Positions 33,692-41,305 of a DNA stretch of 64,000 nucleotides are shown one piece after another. Origin of the DNA: Arthrobacter sp. OAP107 (GTDB lineage Bacteria > Actinomycetota > Actinomycetes > Actinomycetales > Micrococcaceae); contig NZ_JBEPOK010000001.1 of the NCBI RefSeq assembly GCF_040546765.1, forward strand, positions 3,658,001 through 3,722,000, written 5' to 3'. How positions within the stretch are numbered: position 1 is the first letter of the stretch; each line of letters opens with the position of its first letter. The notes below the pieces were generated by a model. The model was given only the letters and a program-made list of their open reading frames with translations. It was not told the DNA's origin and did no database searches. The position numbers and the translations under genes were made by a program.

Positions 33692-35275
33692 ATGAGCCAC
33701 GATCTGACCACGACGGCGGGAAAGATTGCCGATTTCCGCGACCGCCAGGCCCGTGCTGAGCAGCCTTCCGGCCCTGAAGCCATCGAGAAGCAGCATGCGC
33801 GCGGCAAGAACACCGCCCGCGAGCGCATCGACCTGCTCGTGGACGAAGGCTCCTTCGTGGAGTTCGACGCCCTGGCGGTCCACCGCTCCACCGCCTTCGG
33901 CATGGAGAAGAAGAAGCCGCTGGGTGACGGCGTCGTGTCGGGTTATGGCACCGTGGACGGCCGGCTCGTGGCACTCTACAGCCAGGACTTCAGCGTCTAC
34001 GGCGGCTCCCTGAGCCAGGTCAACGGCGAAAAGATCGTGAAGGTCCAGGAATTCGCGCTCCGCAACGGCTGCCCGGTGGTGGGCATCAACGACGGCGGCG
34101 GAGCCAGGATCCAGGAGGGTGTCGCCTCACTGGCGATGTTCGCGGACATCTTCCGCAACAACGTCCACGCCTCCGGTGTTGTACCCCAGATCTCCCTCAT
34201 CATGGGCCCGTGCGCCGGCGGCGCTGCCTACTCCCCCGCACTGACCGACTACGTGGTCATGGTGGACAAGACCTCCCACATGTTCATCACCGGCCCGGAC
34301 GTCATCAAGACCGTCACCGGCGAGGATGTGGACATGGAGACCCTCGGCGGCGCCCGGCAGCACAACGCCACCACCGGCACCTCCACCTACCTGGCCTCCG
34401 ACGAAGCCGACGCCATCGAATTCGTCCGGGAACTGCTGGACTTCCTGCCCTCCAACAACCTCTCCGAGGCGCCGGTACAGGAGCACCAGCAGGAACTGGA
34501 GCTCGACGAGGACGACCTCACCCTTGACACCCTGATCCCGGACTCCGCCAACCAGCCCTACGACATGCGCAAGGTCATCGAACAGATCGTCGATGACGCC
34601 CACTTCCTGGAGATGCAGTCGCTGTATGCCCCGAACGTGATCATCGGCTACGGCCGCGTCGAAGGCCACACCGTGGGGATCGTCGCCAACCAGCCGCTCC
34701 AGTTCGCCGGCACGCTGGACATCTCGGCCTCCGAAAAGGCGGCCCGCTTCGTCCGCCACTGCGACGCATTCAACATTCCGATCATCACCCTCGTGGACGT
34801 TCCGGGATTCCTGCCGGGCAAGGACCAGGAGTTCCAGGGCATCATCCGCCGCGGCGCCAAGCTCCTGTATGCCTATGCCGAAGCCACCGTGCCCAAGCTG
34901 ACCGTGATTACCCGGAAGGCCTACGGCGGTGCCTACATCGTGATGGGTTCCAAGAAGCTCGGAGCCGACCTGAACCTCGCCTGGCCAACTGCCCAGATCG
35001 GTGTGATGGGCGCGCAGGGCGCCGTTAACATCCTTTACCGGCGCGACCTCGCGGCCGTCGCCGAGGCCGGGGGCGACGTCGAGGCCAAGCGCGCCGACGT
35101 GATCCGGCAGTACGAGGAAGAGCTGCTCAACCCGTACCAGGCGGCACAGCTGGGCTACGTTGACGCCGTCATCGCCCCCTCGGACACGCGGCTGCAGATC
35201 ATCAAGGGGTTGCGGGCGCTGCGCGACAAGCGTGCGAGCCTGCCCACCAAGAAGCACGGGAACATCCCGCTGTGA
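33692..35275 (+). CDS. Acyl-CoA carboxylase beta (carboxyltransferase) subunit
   Basis: 527 residues; transfers the carboxyl group from carboxybiotin to acetyl- or propionyl-CoA to feed fatty-acid synthesis. The two crotonase-like halves are seen: NDGGGARIQEGVASL and MGPCAGGAAYSPALTD, then FLPGKDQEFQGIIRRGAKL and KAYGGAYIVMGSK with the oxyanion glycines. This matches AccD5/PccB proteins of actinobacteria. ATG at 33692 follows GGAGA by seven bases. The epsilon gene overlaps its stop codon. The alpha subunit is encoded 9.5 kb away on the same strand. Acetyl versus propionyl preference cannot be settled here without aligning the specificity residue. Confidence 0.95.
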   Translation: MSHDLTTTAGKIADFRDRQARAEQPSGPEAIEKQHARGKNTARERIDLLVDEGSFVEFDALAVHRSTAFGMEKKKPLGDGVVSGYGTVDGRLVALYSQDFSVYGGSLSQVNGEKIVKVQEFALRNGCPVVGINDGGGARIQEGVASLAMFADIFRNNVHASGVVPQISLIMGPCAGGAAYSPALTDYVVMVDKTSHMFITGPDVIKTVTGEDVDMETLGGARQHNATTGTSTYLASDEADAIEFVRELLDFLPSNNLSEAPVQEHQQELELDEDDLTLDTLIPDSANQPYDMRKVIEQIVDDAHFLEMQSLYAPNVIIGYGRVEGHTVGIVANQPLQFAGTLDISASEKAARFVRHCDAFNIPIITLVDVPGFLPGKDQEFQGIIRRGAKLLYAYAEATVPKLTVITRKAYGGAYIVMGSKKLGADLNLAWPTAQIGVMGAQGAVNILYRRDLAAVAEAGGDVEAKRADVIRQYEEELLNPYQAAQLGYVDAVIAPSDTRLQIIKGLRALRDKRASLPTKKHGNIPL

Positions 35276-35499
35276 CCGCCCAGAATCCGGCGGCCGGGCC
35301 AGCGGAGACCCTGTTTTCCGTCACCAAGGGCGAACCGACGCCCGAGGAGCTGGCGGCGCTTACCGCCGTCGTACTTTCCCTGGGTTCCGCCTCGGCGGCC
35401 CGCCCGGAGAAGCCAAGCATCCGGCAGTGGATGCGCCGGCAGCAGCTGCGGCTGGAGCCGACGCCGGGCCCGGGCGCCTGGAAGCGGAGCCGGGGCTGA
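35272..35499 (+). CDS. Acyl-CoA carboxylase epsilon subunit
   Basis: 75-residue small subunit that stabilises the alpha-beta carboxylase complex in actinobacteria. Recognised by TPEELAALTAVVLSL, the usual core of AccE/PccE proteins, and by its place: GTG overlapping the TGA of the beta subunit. Low sequence conservation is normal for the family. Confidence 0.88.
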   Translation: MTAQNPAAGPAETLFSVTKGEPTPEELAALTAVVLSLGSASAARPEKPSIRQWMRRQQLRLEPTPGPGAWKRSRG

Positions 35500-35536
35500 A
35501 AATTCAGTAAGTCTTTCATAACCGGAAACCCGCGGT

Positions 35537-35542
35537 TAGTCT
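35537..35542 (+). promoter_or_regulatory. -10 box, leaderless promoter of the DUF885 gene
   Basis: TAGTCT, six bases before the GTG start at 35549. No Shine-Dalgarno sequence is visible. Confidence 0.5.
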
Positions 35543-35548
35543 CGTGGG

Positions 35549-37234
35549 GTGACTACTGAATCTGCCGCCCAAGCGCGCCCCCGGACCGCCATCGATGCCG
35601 TCGCCGACGCCCACACCGACACGCTCCTCGCCCTGGATCCAAGCCTGGCCACCACGCTCGGCATCCCGGGGCACGACACGGAGTTCCAGGACTTTTCCCC
35701 TGCCGGGCTCGGCAGGTTCGCTGCGGCGGAACGGAAGACCCTGGATGCGCTGGAGGGTCTGGAACCCGTTGACGACGTCGACGCCGTTACCCTCGATGCC
35801 CTGCGCGAACGCCTTGGCCTCCAGCTGGAGATCCACGATTCCGGCTGGAATCTCGCCGAGCTGAACAACATCGACTGCCCGGCGCAGAACATCCGGTCGA
35901 TCTTCGACCTCATGCCCACGGACACCGAGGAGCACTGGGCCAACATCGCCGGCCGCACGCACAGCGTGCCAGCGGCCATCAGTGGCTACATCGAGTCCCT
36001 GCGGACTGCCAAGGACAACGGCAAGATCTCGGCCCGGCGCCAGGTGTCGATTGTGATCGAGCAGACCACCAAATACGCCGCGGAGGACGGCTTCTTCGCC
36101 AAGCTCGCCGCCGACGCCAGGACAGCGGACGGCCCGCTGCCGGCGGAACTGCAGGAGAAGCTCGACGCCGGTGCTGCCGCCGCCCGGGCGGCCTACACCG
36201 GACTGGCCGCGTTCCTGCGGGAGGAACTGCTGCCCGTCGCACCGGAGAAGGACGCCGTGGGCCGGGAACGCTACGCCCTGGCCTCGAGGGTGTTCCTTGG
36301 CGCCGCCGTCGACCTCGAGGAAACCTACGCGTGGGGCGTTGAGGAACTCGAGCGCATCATTGCCACGCAGGAATACGTGGCCGGGCAGATCAAGCCGGGC
36401 GCCTCCATCGCGGAGGCCAAGGAGATCCTCAACAGCGATCCCGCCCGCCGGCTCAAGGGAACGGATGCCCTGACGGCGTGGATGCAGGAGCTCTCCGACC
36501 GCGCCGTCTCCGACCTTGCAGGCGTACACTTCGAGATTCCCGACGTCATGAAGACGCTGGAATGCCGGATCGCGCCCACCGACGAGGGCGGCATCTACTA
36601 CACCGGCCCGTCGGACGACTTCAGCCGGCCCGGTCGCATGTGGTGGTCAGTGCCCGCCGGCGAGGACACGTTCACCACCTGGGCCGAGACCACCACCGTG
36701 TTCCACGAGGGCGTGCCCGGCCACCACCTGCAGGTGGCCACCGCGGTCTACCGGCGCGAACTGCTCAACAGCTGGCGGCGCAACGTCTGCTGGACCTCGG
36801 GGCACGGCGAGGGCTGGGCCCTGTACGCGGAGAAGCTCATGGAGGAACTGGGCTACCTCAAGGATCCGGGCGACCACATGGGCATGCTGGACATGCAGCG
36901 CATGCGGGCTGCCCGGGTGGTATTCGACATCGGCGTCCACCTGAAACTCGACGTTCCTGCACGCTGGGGAACGGGCACCTGGACGCCGGCGAAGGGCTTC
37001 GACTTCCTCAAGGCCAACCTGGACATCAGCGAGGGCAACCTGCAGTTCGAGTTCGCCCGCTACCTCGGCTGGCCGGGCCAGGCCCCGTCCTACAAGGTGG
37101 GCCAGCGGCTGTGGGAGCAGATCCGCGCGGAACTCGAAGCCCGGCCGGAGTTCGACCTCAAGGCCTTCCACACGAAGGCGCTCAACATCGGTTCCGTAGG
37201 CCTCGACACCCTCAAGCGCGCCATGCTCGACTGA
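35549..37234 (+). CDS. DUF885-family zinc-peptidase-like protein
   Basis: 561 residues. DUF885 proteins are predicted metallopeptidases; the motif here is FHEGVPGHHLQVA with His386-Glu387 and a second His pair, a variant of HExxH-type sites. There is no signal peptide, so it acts in the cytoplasm. Substrate unknown; oligopeptides are a guess. Leaderless promoter upstream. It is not related to the carboxylase and interrupts the accE-maf order known from mycobacteria. Confidence 0.85.
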   Translation: MTTESAAQARPRTAIDAVADAHTDTLLALDPSLATTLGIPGHDTEFQDFSPAGLGRFAAAERKTLDALEGLEPVDDVDAVTLDALRERLGLQLEIHDSGWNLAELNNIDCPAQNIRSIFDLMPTDTEEHWANIAGRTHSVPAAISGYIESLRTAKDNGKISARRQVSIVIEQTTKYAAEDGFFAKLAADARTADGPLPAELQEKLDAGAAAARAAYTGLAAFLREELLPVAPEKDAVGRERYALASRVFLGAAVDLEETYAWGVEELERIIATQEYVAGQIKPGASIAEAKEILNSDPARRLKGTDALTAWMQELSDRAVSDLAGVHFEIPDVMKTLECRIAPTDEGGIYYTGPSDDFSRPGRMWWSVPAGEDTFTTWAETTTVFHEGVPGHHLQVATAVYRRELLNSWRRNVCWTSGHGEGWALYAEKLMEELGYLKDPGDHMGMLDMQRMRAARVVFDIGVHLKLDVPARWGTGTWTPAKGFDFLKANLDISEGNLQFEFARYLGWPGQAPSYKVGQRLWEQIRAELEARPEFDLKAFHTKALNIGSVGLDTLKRAMLD

Positions 37235-37256
37235 CCCGCACCCCGGAATCCGAGAT

Positions 37257-37314
37257 TTTTTGTCCAGATATCGCGGTGTGAAAGGCCCTCCAAGCCGCGA
37301 TATCTGGACAAAAA
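37257..37314. repeat. Palindromic intergenic repeat, family B
   Basis: Two perfect 20-nt arms (37257-37276 and 37295-37314) with an 18-nt loop. Each arm carries GTCCAGATATCGCGG bounded by five T or A. Folded RNA would have a strong stem followed by a U run in either direction, so it can terminate both strands. The low-GC CAGATATCG core is unlike the neighbouring DNA. Confidence 0.75.
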
Positions 37315-37471
37315 CCCGCCGGTCAGGGCGAGATGTTTGCCACACACGCCACGGGAATAACTTCATAAAACACCGGTCCTGCGCCGATTTACCGGGCATC
37401 CGGGCTATCACTGGCTTATATGACTGCGTAATATTTCTCAATATCCACTGGAAGCTGTATTTTATGCGGCC

Positions 37472-37477
37472 TAGTTT
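37472..37477 (+). promoter_or_regulatory. -10 box, symporter gene
   Basis: TAGTTT lies six bases before GTG at 37484, which favours that codon as the true start over GTG at 37481. An inverted repeat ATATT-TCTC-AATAT at 37431-37444 lies upstream in an unusually AT-rich stretch and could be a regulator site. Confidence 0.5.
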
Positions 37478-37483
37478 GTTGTG

Positions 37484-38884
37484 GTGAGCAATCAAACTTC
37501 ATCCACGGCCGGGCCTTCCGGCTTCCAGCTGCCCCGGTGGGCAGGTTCCTTCGGCGTCCAGATCGTTGCGGCCCTGATCGTCGGGCTGGGCCTTGGCCTG
37601 CTGGCCAAGTACACCGGCAGCACCAAGACGAATCCCAACGGGCTGGGTGCCACACTGCAGACCGTCGGCTCCAGCTACGTGTCGCTGCTGCAGACCGCCG
37701 TCGTGCCGCTGATCTTCACCGCCGTGGTGAGCTCCATTTCCAATCTGCGCGAGGTCTCCAACGCCGCGCGGCTCGCATGGAACACGCTGCTGTGGTTTGC
37801 CATCACGTCGCTGGTCGCCGTGCTGATCGGCATCGGCCTGGGCGTGCTCCTGCAGCCGGGCGCCAACACCGGAATCTCCGGCGACGCGGAGTACGACGGC
37901 AAGCAGGGCGACTGGTGGGCGTTCCTCATCGGCCTGTTCCCCAAGAACTTCCTCGGCCTTGGTGCCAGCTCCACGGTTTCGGACTCCGGTGCCGTCACCA
38001 CCTCCGTCAGCTTCAACGTCCTGCAGATCCTGGTGATCGCGATCGCCGTCGGGGTTGCCGCCCTCAAGGTGGGCAAGCAGGCCGAGCCGTTCCTCGCCCT
38101 CAACGCCTCTGCGTTGGCTGTCATCCAGAAGGTCCTGTGGTGGATCATCCGCATCGCACCGCTTGGCACCGTGGGCCTGATCGGCAACGCTGTGGCCGTC
38201 TACGGCTGGGACACCATCGGCTCGCTGGGCAAGTTCACCGTCGCCATCTACATCGGCCTGGCACTGGTGCTGTTCGGCGTCTACCCGGTCCTGGTCCGCA
38301 GCCACGGCCTGTCCGTCAGGCAGTACTTCTCCGGCGCATGGCCGGCCATCCAGCTGGCCTTCGTTTCCCGTTCCTCCATCGGCACGCTGCCGCTGACCCA
38401 GCGCGTCACCGAGCGCAACCTCGGTGTTCCGCGGGGCTACGCCTCCTTCGCCGTTCCGCTGGGCGCCACCACCAAGATGGACGGCTGCGCTGCGATCTAC
38501 CCGGCCGTCGCCGCGATTTTCGTGGCCCAGTTCTTCGGCATCCAGCTCGGCTTCAGCCAGTACCTGCTGATTGCGCTGGTCTCCGTCCTCGGTTCTGCTG
38601 CCACGGCGGGAACCACCGGCGCCGTCGTCATGCTGACCCTGACCCTCTCCACGCTGGGACTGCCGCTGGCCGGCGTCGGACTCCTGCTGGCCATCGACCC
38701 CATCCTGGACATGGGCCGCACGGCCGTGAACGTCGCCGGCCAGGCACTCGTGCCCACGATCGTGGCCAAGCGGCAAGGGATCCTCGACGAAACCCTCTAC
38801 AACGCACCGCGCACCGGGGAGGCCTTCCGCGAGGAAGAGGCCCCCGCCGCCGTCGAGCGTGAACTGGCTGGGTCGAAGGCCTGA
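37484..38884 (+). CDS. Dicarboxylate/amino acid:cation symporter (DAACS family)
   Basis: 466-residue membrane carrier of the GltP/DctA family, importing glutamate, aspartate or C4-dicarboxylates with protons or sodium. Signature sequences: the Ser-rich reentrant loop SRSSIGTLPLTQR, the substrate/cation motif TTKMDGCAAIYPA (the family's NMDGT), AAGTTGAVVML in the second hairpin, and DPILDMGRTAVNVAG in helix 8. About eight hydrophobic helices precede and surround these. GTG at 37484 is chosen from the -10 spacing. Alone in its transcription unit and followed by a strong hairpin. Confidence 0.92.
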   Translation: MSNQTSSTAGPSGFQLPRWAGSFGVQIVAALIVGLGLGLLAKYTGSTKTNPNGLGATLQTVGSSYVSLLQTAVVPLIFTAVVSSISNLREVSNAARLAWNTLLWFAITSLVAVLIGIGLGVLLQPGANTGISGDAEYDGKQGDWWAFLIGLFPKNFLGLGASSTVSDSGAVTTSVSFNVLQILVIAIAVGVAALKVGKQAEPFLALNASALAVIQKVLWWIIRIAPLGTVGLIGNAVAVYGWDTIGSLGKFTVAIYIGLALVLFGVYPVLVRSHGLSVRQYFSGAWPAIQLAFVSRSSIGTLPLTQRVTERNLGVPRGYASFAVPLGATTKMDGCAAIYPAVAAIFVAQFFGIQLGFSQYLLIALVSVLGSAATAGTTGAVVMLTLTLSTLGLPLAGVGLLLAIDPILDMGRTAVNVAGQALVPTIVAKRQGILDETLYNAPRTGEAFREEEAPAAVERELAGSKA

Positions 38885-38897
38885 CTTTTCTTTGATT

Positions 38898-38928
38898 GCG
38901 TGCCCCGGGAGTACACCCCGGGGCACGC
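38898..38928. terminator. Hairpin after the symporter gene
   Basis: Perfect 12-bp stem (GCGTGCCCCGGG / CCCGGGGCACGC) with a seven-base loop, 14 bases after the stop codon. A GTTT follows, not a full T run. Confidence 0.7.
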
Positions 38929-38991
38929 CCGTTTAAGTCTGGCTGCCCAACTCCGGCCGCCGAAATGGGCCCGGGCGGCAGGGAGCAAGGG

Positions 38992-38997
38992 TAGGGT
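38992..38997 (+). promoter_or_regulatory. -10 box, leaderless promoter of the hydrolase gene
   Basis: TAGGGT, six bases before the ATG at 39004. Confidence 0.5.
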
Positions 38998-39003
38998 ACC
39001 GGC

Positions 39004-39708
39004 ATGGACATCATTCTGGTTCCCGGTTTCTGGCTCGATGGTTCATCGTGGTCCGGCGTCACTCCCGCGCTTGTGGAGGCCGGCCACCAGATCCATGCAC
39101 TGACCCTCCCGGGGCTCGAGGCAAAGGACGCCAAGCGTTCCGGCATCGGGCTCCGCGACCATATCAACGCAGTGGTGGAAGCCATTGACGGGATTGAGGG
39201 CCCGCTGGTCCTCGTCGGCCATTCCGGTGGCGGCGCCATCATCCACGGCGCCGTGGACGAGCGCCCGGACCGCGTCGTCCGGGCGGTCTACGTGGACAGC
39301 GGACCACTCGGCGAGGGCGGCGTCATCAATGATGAACTGCCGGCCGACGGAGATGAGATCCCCCTTCCTTCCTGGGACGTGTTCGACGACGCCGACCTCA
39401 CCGACCTTGACGACGGCCTGAGGGAAGCATTCCGTGAACGGTCCATCCCGCAGCCAAAGGCCGTGGCCTGCGACAGGCAGCACCTTCACGATGTGCGCCG
39501 CTACGACGTCCCTGCCACGGTGATCGCCTGCGAGTTCCCGTCCTCATTGCTGACTGAGTGGATGGACGCCGGGCACCCTTACGTTGAGGAGCTCGCCCGC
39601 ATCCGCGATGTGGAACTGGTGGACCTGCCCACCGGGCACTGGCCCCAATTCACCAAGCCTGCGGAACTCGGAGCGGCAATCCTCGCCGCCGTCGACCGGA
39701 CAAGCTGA
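39004..39708 (+). CDS. Alpha/beta-fold hydrolase
   Basis: 234 residues, cytoplasmic, small esterase-like enzyme. The nucleophile elbow is LVGHSGGGAI, the oxyanion region is LVPGFWLDGSSW, and the catalytic His is in PTGHWPQFTKP. These resemble salicylate-esterase/EstC-type plant and bacterial hydrolases, but the substrate is unknown. Monocistronic with a leaderless start. Confidence 0.88.
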   Translation: MDIILVPGFWLDGSSWSGVTPALVEAGHQIHALTLPGLEAKDAKRSGIGLRDHINAVVEAIDGIEGPLVLVGHSGGGAIIHGAVDERPDRVVRAVYVDSGPLGEGGVINDELPADGDEIPLPSWDVFDDADLTDLDDGLREAFRERSIPQPKAVACDRQHLHDVRRYDVPATVIACEFPSSLLTEWMDAGHPYVEELARIRDVELVDLPTGHWPQFTKPAELGAAILAAVDRTS

Positions 39709-39759
39709 CAGGCCGCCCGCACGCTGGATCCGGCGGGTAGTTCGTCCAGCCTGGCGATG

Positions 39760-40329
39760 CTACCGGCCGCCGATCACACCTTTTTCCACGGCCTTCGTAA
39801 CGGCATCAGCTTCGGCCTGGGTGAGCGTGCCGTCCTTCACCGCCCGATCAAGCCGGCCCTTCAGTGCTGCCGCACGGTCGGCCTGCGCCTGGGTACGGAG
39901 TTCCTCGAGCGCGGCCTTGACCTTGGCTTCATCAATGCCCAGTGACTTGGCCAGCGAGGCTGCCAGCGCCGCCTCCCTGGCTGCCTTGTCCGGTCTGGCC
40001 CCGTTGGTGCGGGGGCCGTTCGGATGGTTTGCCTGGCGGAATGTCCGCAGGGCGTCTTCCAGCTTGGCCTGATCCACGCCCAGCTTGGCCGCGAGCGCCG
40101 CGACGTCCCCCTTGAGGACCCCGTGACCGCGTCCATATCCATGACCGTGCCCGTGCCGGCCGCTATCGAAACGGGGCGCGTCGGTGGGACCGCTGGATGG
40201 GCTGCTTGATGTGGGGGTAGGCGCGGGAGTCCCTGTTGTTGTGGCTGCCATTCCGGTGACACCGAATCCGGTGCCCAGTGCCAAGGCAGTCGCGCCCAGT
40301 CCGAGAGCCACTTTCTTTGAACGCTCCAT
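39760..40329 (-). CDS. Secreted small helical protein, unknown function
   Basis: 189 residues. A signal-like N-terminus (MERSKKVALGLGATALALGT) is followed by a Thr/Pro/Ser linker, a Gly/His-rich run (GRHGHGHGYGRGHG) that may bind metal, and two related helical repeats of the form ALAAKLGVDQAKLEDALRTF and SLAKSLGIDEAKVKAALEEL. The repeats resemble those of other actinobacterial secreted proteins of unknown role. ATG at 40329 with GAGGAG upstream; the open frame extends beyond but without conserved sequence. Divergent from the TetR gene. Confidence 0.75.
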   Translation of the reverse strand: MERSKKVALGLGATALALGTGFGVTGMAATTTGTPAPTPTSSSPSSGPTDAPRFDSGRHGHGHGYGRGHGVLKGDVAALAAKLGVDQAKLEDALRTFRQANHPNGPRTNGARPDKAAREAALAASLAKSLGIDEAKVKAALEELRTQAQADRAAALKGRLDRAVKDGTLTQAEADAVTKAVEKGVIGGR

Positions 40330-40488
40330 GGTCCGCTCCTCGATCCGCCGGCCTTGAGGCATCTTTGCCGCCGTGCCGGCTACGACAACAGGATGCACCC
40401 TCCTCCTCAAGAACTGCTTTTGTCCGGCTGTGAAGACGCTGTGAATTTTGCCGCCCAAGCCGCGAGCCACTTCCACCAGTTGCGCAGA

Positions 40489-40509
40489 GTGCAAAGTTGC
40501 ACGTAGTGT
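40489..40509 (+). promoter_or_regulatory. TetR-type operator overlapping a leaderless promoter
   Basis: GTGCAA-AG-TTGCAC is a perfect palindrome at 40489-40502. One base later comes TAGTGT (40504-40509), six bases before the GTG start. A repressor bound here would cover the spacer of the promoter, so autorepression of the TetR-MMPL pair is expected. Confidence 0.6.
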
Positions 40510-40515
40510 AACTGA

Positions 40516-41304
40516 GTGCCCACTTCCACTTCCTCCCCGACCCCTCTACCCGCGCCTGTCCCTGGTGACGCCGAGGTGCCCGTCTCCCGGCGCGAGCTGA
40601 ATAAGGCCGCCACCAGACAGGCAATAACCGGCTCAACACTCGCGCTGCTGCGGCAGCACGGCCCCGGAAACTTCACGGTCGAGGACATTGCCGAGGCGGC
40701 CGACATCTCCCGCCGGACCTTCTTCAACTACTTCAGCAGCACGGAAGCCGCCATCGCGTCGGTGACCCACGGCTTCCTGGACAGCGCCCTCGAACAGTTC
40801 CGCCGGCGTCCCGCTGACGAACCCATCCTCGAGTCCGCCCGCGCCGCCCTGGTTGCTCTGGCAGATCCCATGACAGTGGCCCCCCTGGCCGAACTGTTCG
40901 GACTGACCCAGGGCAACCCGCTGATGGCGCGCTCCGAACTCGAGGCGTGGGACCACTGCACCGAGCAGATCGTTGCCGCTGCCCGCGAGCGTTCCGCGCG
41001 GATCCCCGGAACTGAACAGGACCCCGGCACTGAGCAGGACGCGGGCACTGAACAGGGACCCGGTACGGACCAGGACGAGCTCTACGTCCGGGCCCTCGCC
41101 GGCTCGGTCGTCTCCTGCGGCAAGGCGGCCATGGACGTCTGGTTCCGCCGCTGCGGACCCGACCTCTCCCCCAAGTCGCTGGCCATCCTCCGCCAGCTGC
41201 TCATCGATTCGATGGGCCTGCTCGGTTCCGGCTTCGCATGGCCGCCGGCGGATCCGAAGAAGTCTTCCGCCAAATCCTCCACCCGCAACGCAGAACGGTC
41301 CTGA
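40516..41304 (+). CDS. TetR-family transcriptional regulator
   Basis: 262 residues. The DNA-binding domain is VEDIAEAADISRRTFFNYFS (near residues 56-75), a clear TetR helix-turn-helix. A Pro/Ser/Thr-rich 20-residue N-terminal extension precedes it. The ligand-binding half contains four tandem PGTEQD-like hexapeptides (164-187), unusual inside a regulatory domain. The MMPL transporter gene begins one base after the stop codon, so this is its probable repressor, responding to the exported compound. GTG start, leaderless. Confidence 0.9.
   Translation: MPTSTSSPTPLPAPVPGDAEVPVSRRELNKAATRQAITGSTLALLRQHGPGNFTVEDIAEAADISRRTFFNYFSSTEAAIASVTHGFLDSALEQFRRRPADEPILESARAALVALADPMTVAPLAELFGLTQGNPLMARSELEAWDHCTEQIVAAARERSARIPGTEQDPGTEQDAGTEQGPGTDQDELYVRALAGSVVSCGKAAMDVWFRRCGPDLSPKSLAILRQLLIDSMGLLGSGFAWPPADPKKSSAKSSTRNAERS
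41005..41076 (+). repeat. Four 18-bp tandem repeats in the TetR gene
   Basis: Units encode PGTEQD, PGTEQD, AGTEQG and PGTDQD. They are in frame and most similar at the 5' end, as in a recent expansion. Confidence 0.85.
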
Positions 41305-41305
41305 C

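Noticed and set aside
40973..41305. Upstream extension of the MMPL frame
   Set aside because: This part overlaps the TetR gene out of frame and is Ser/Arg-rich; the MMPL helix 1 begins right after ATG at 41306.
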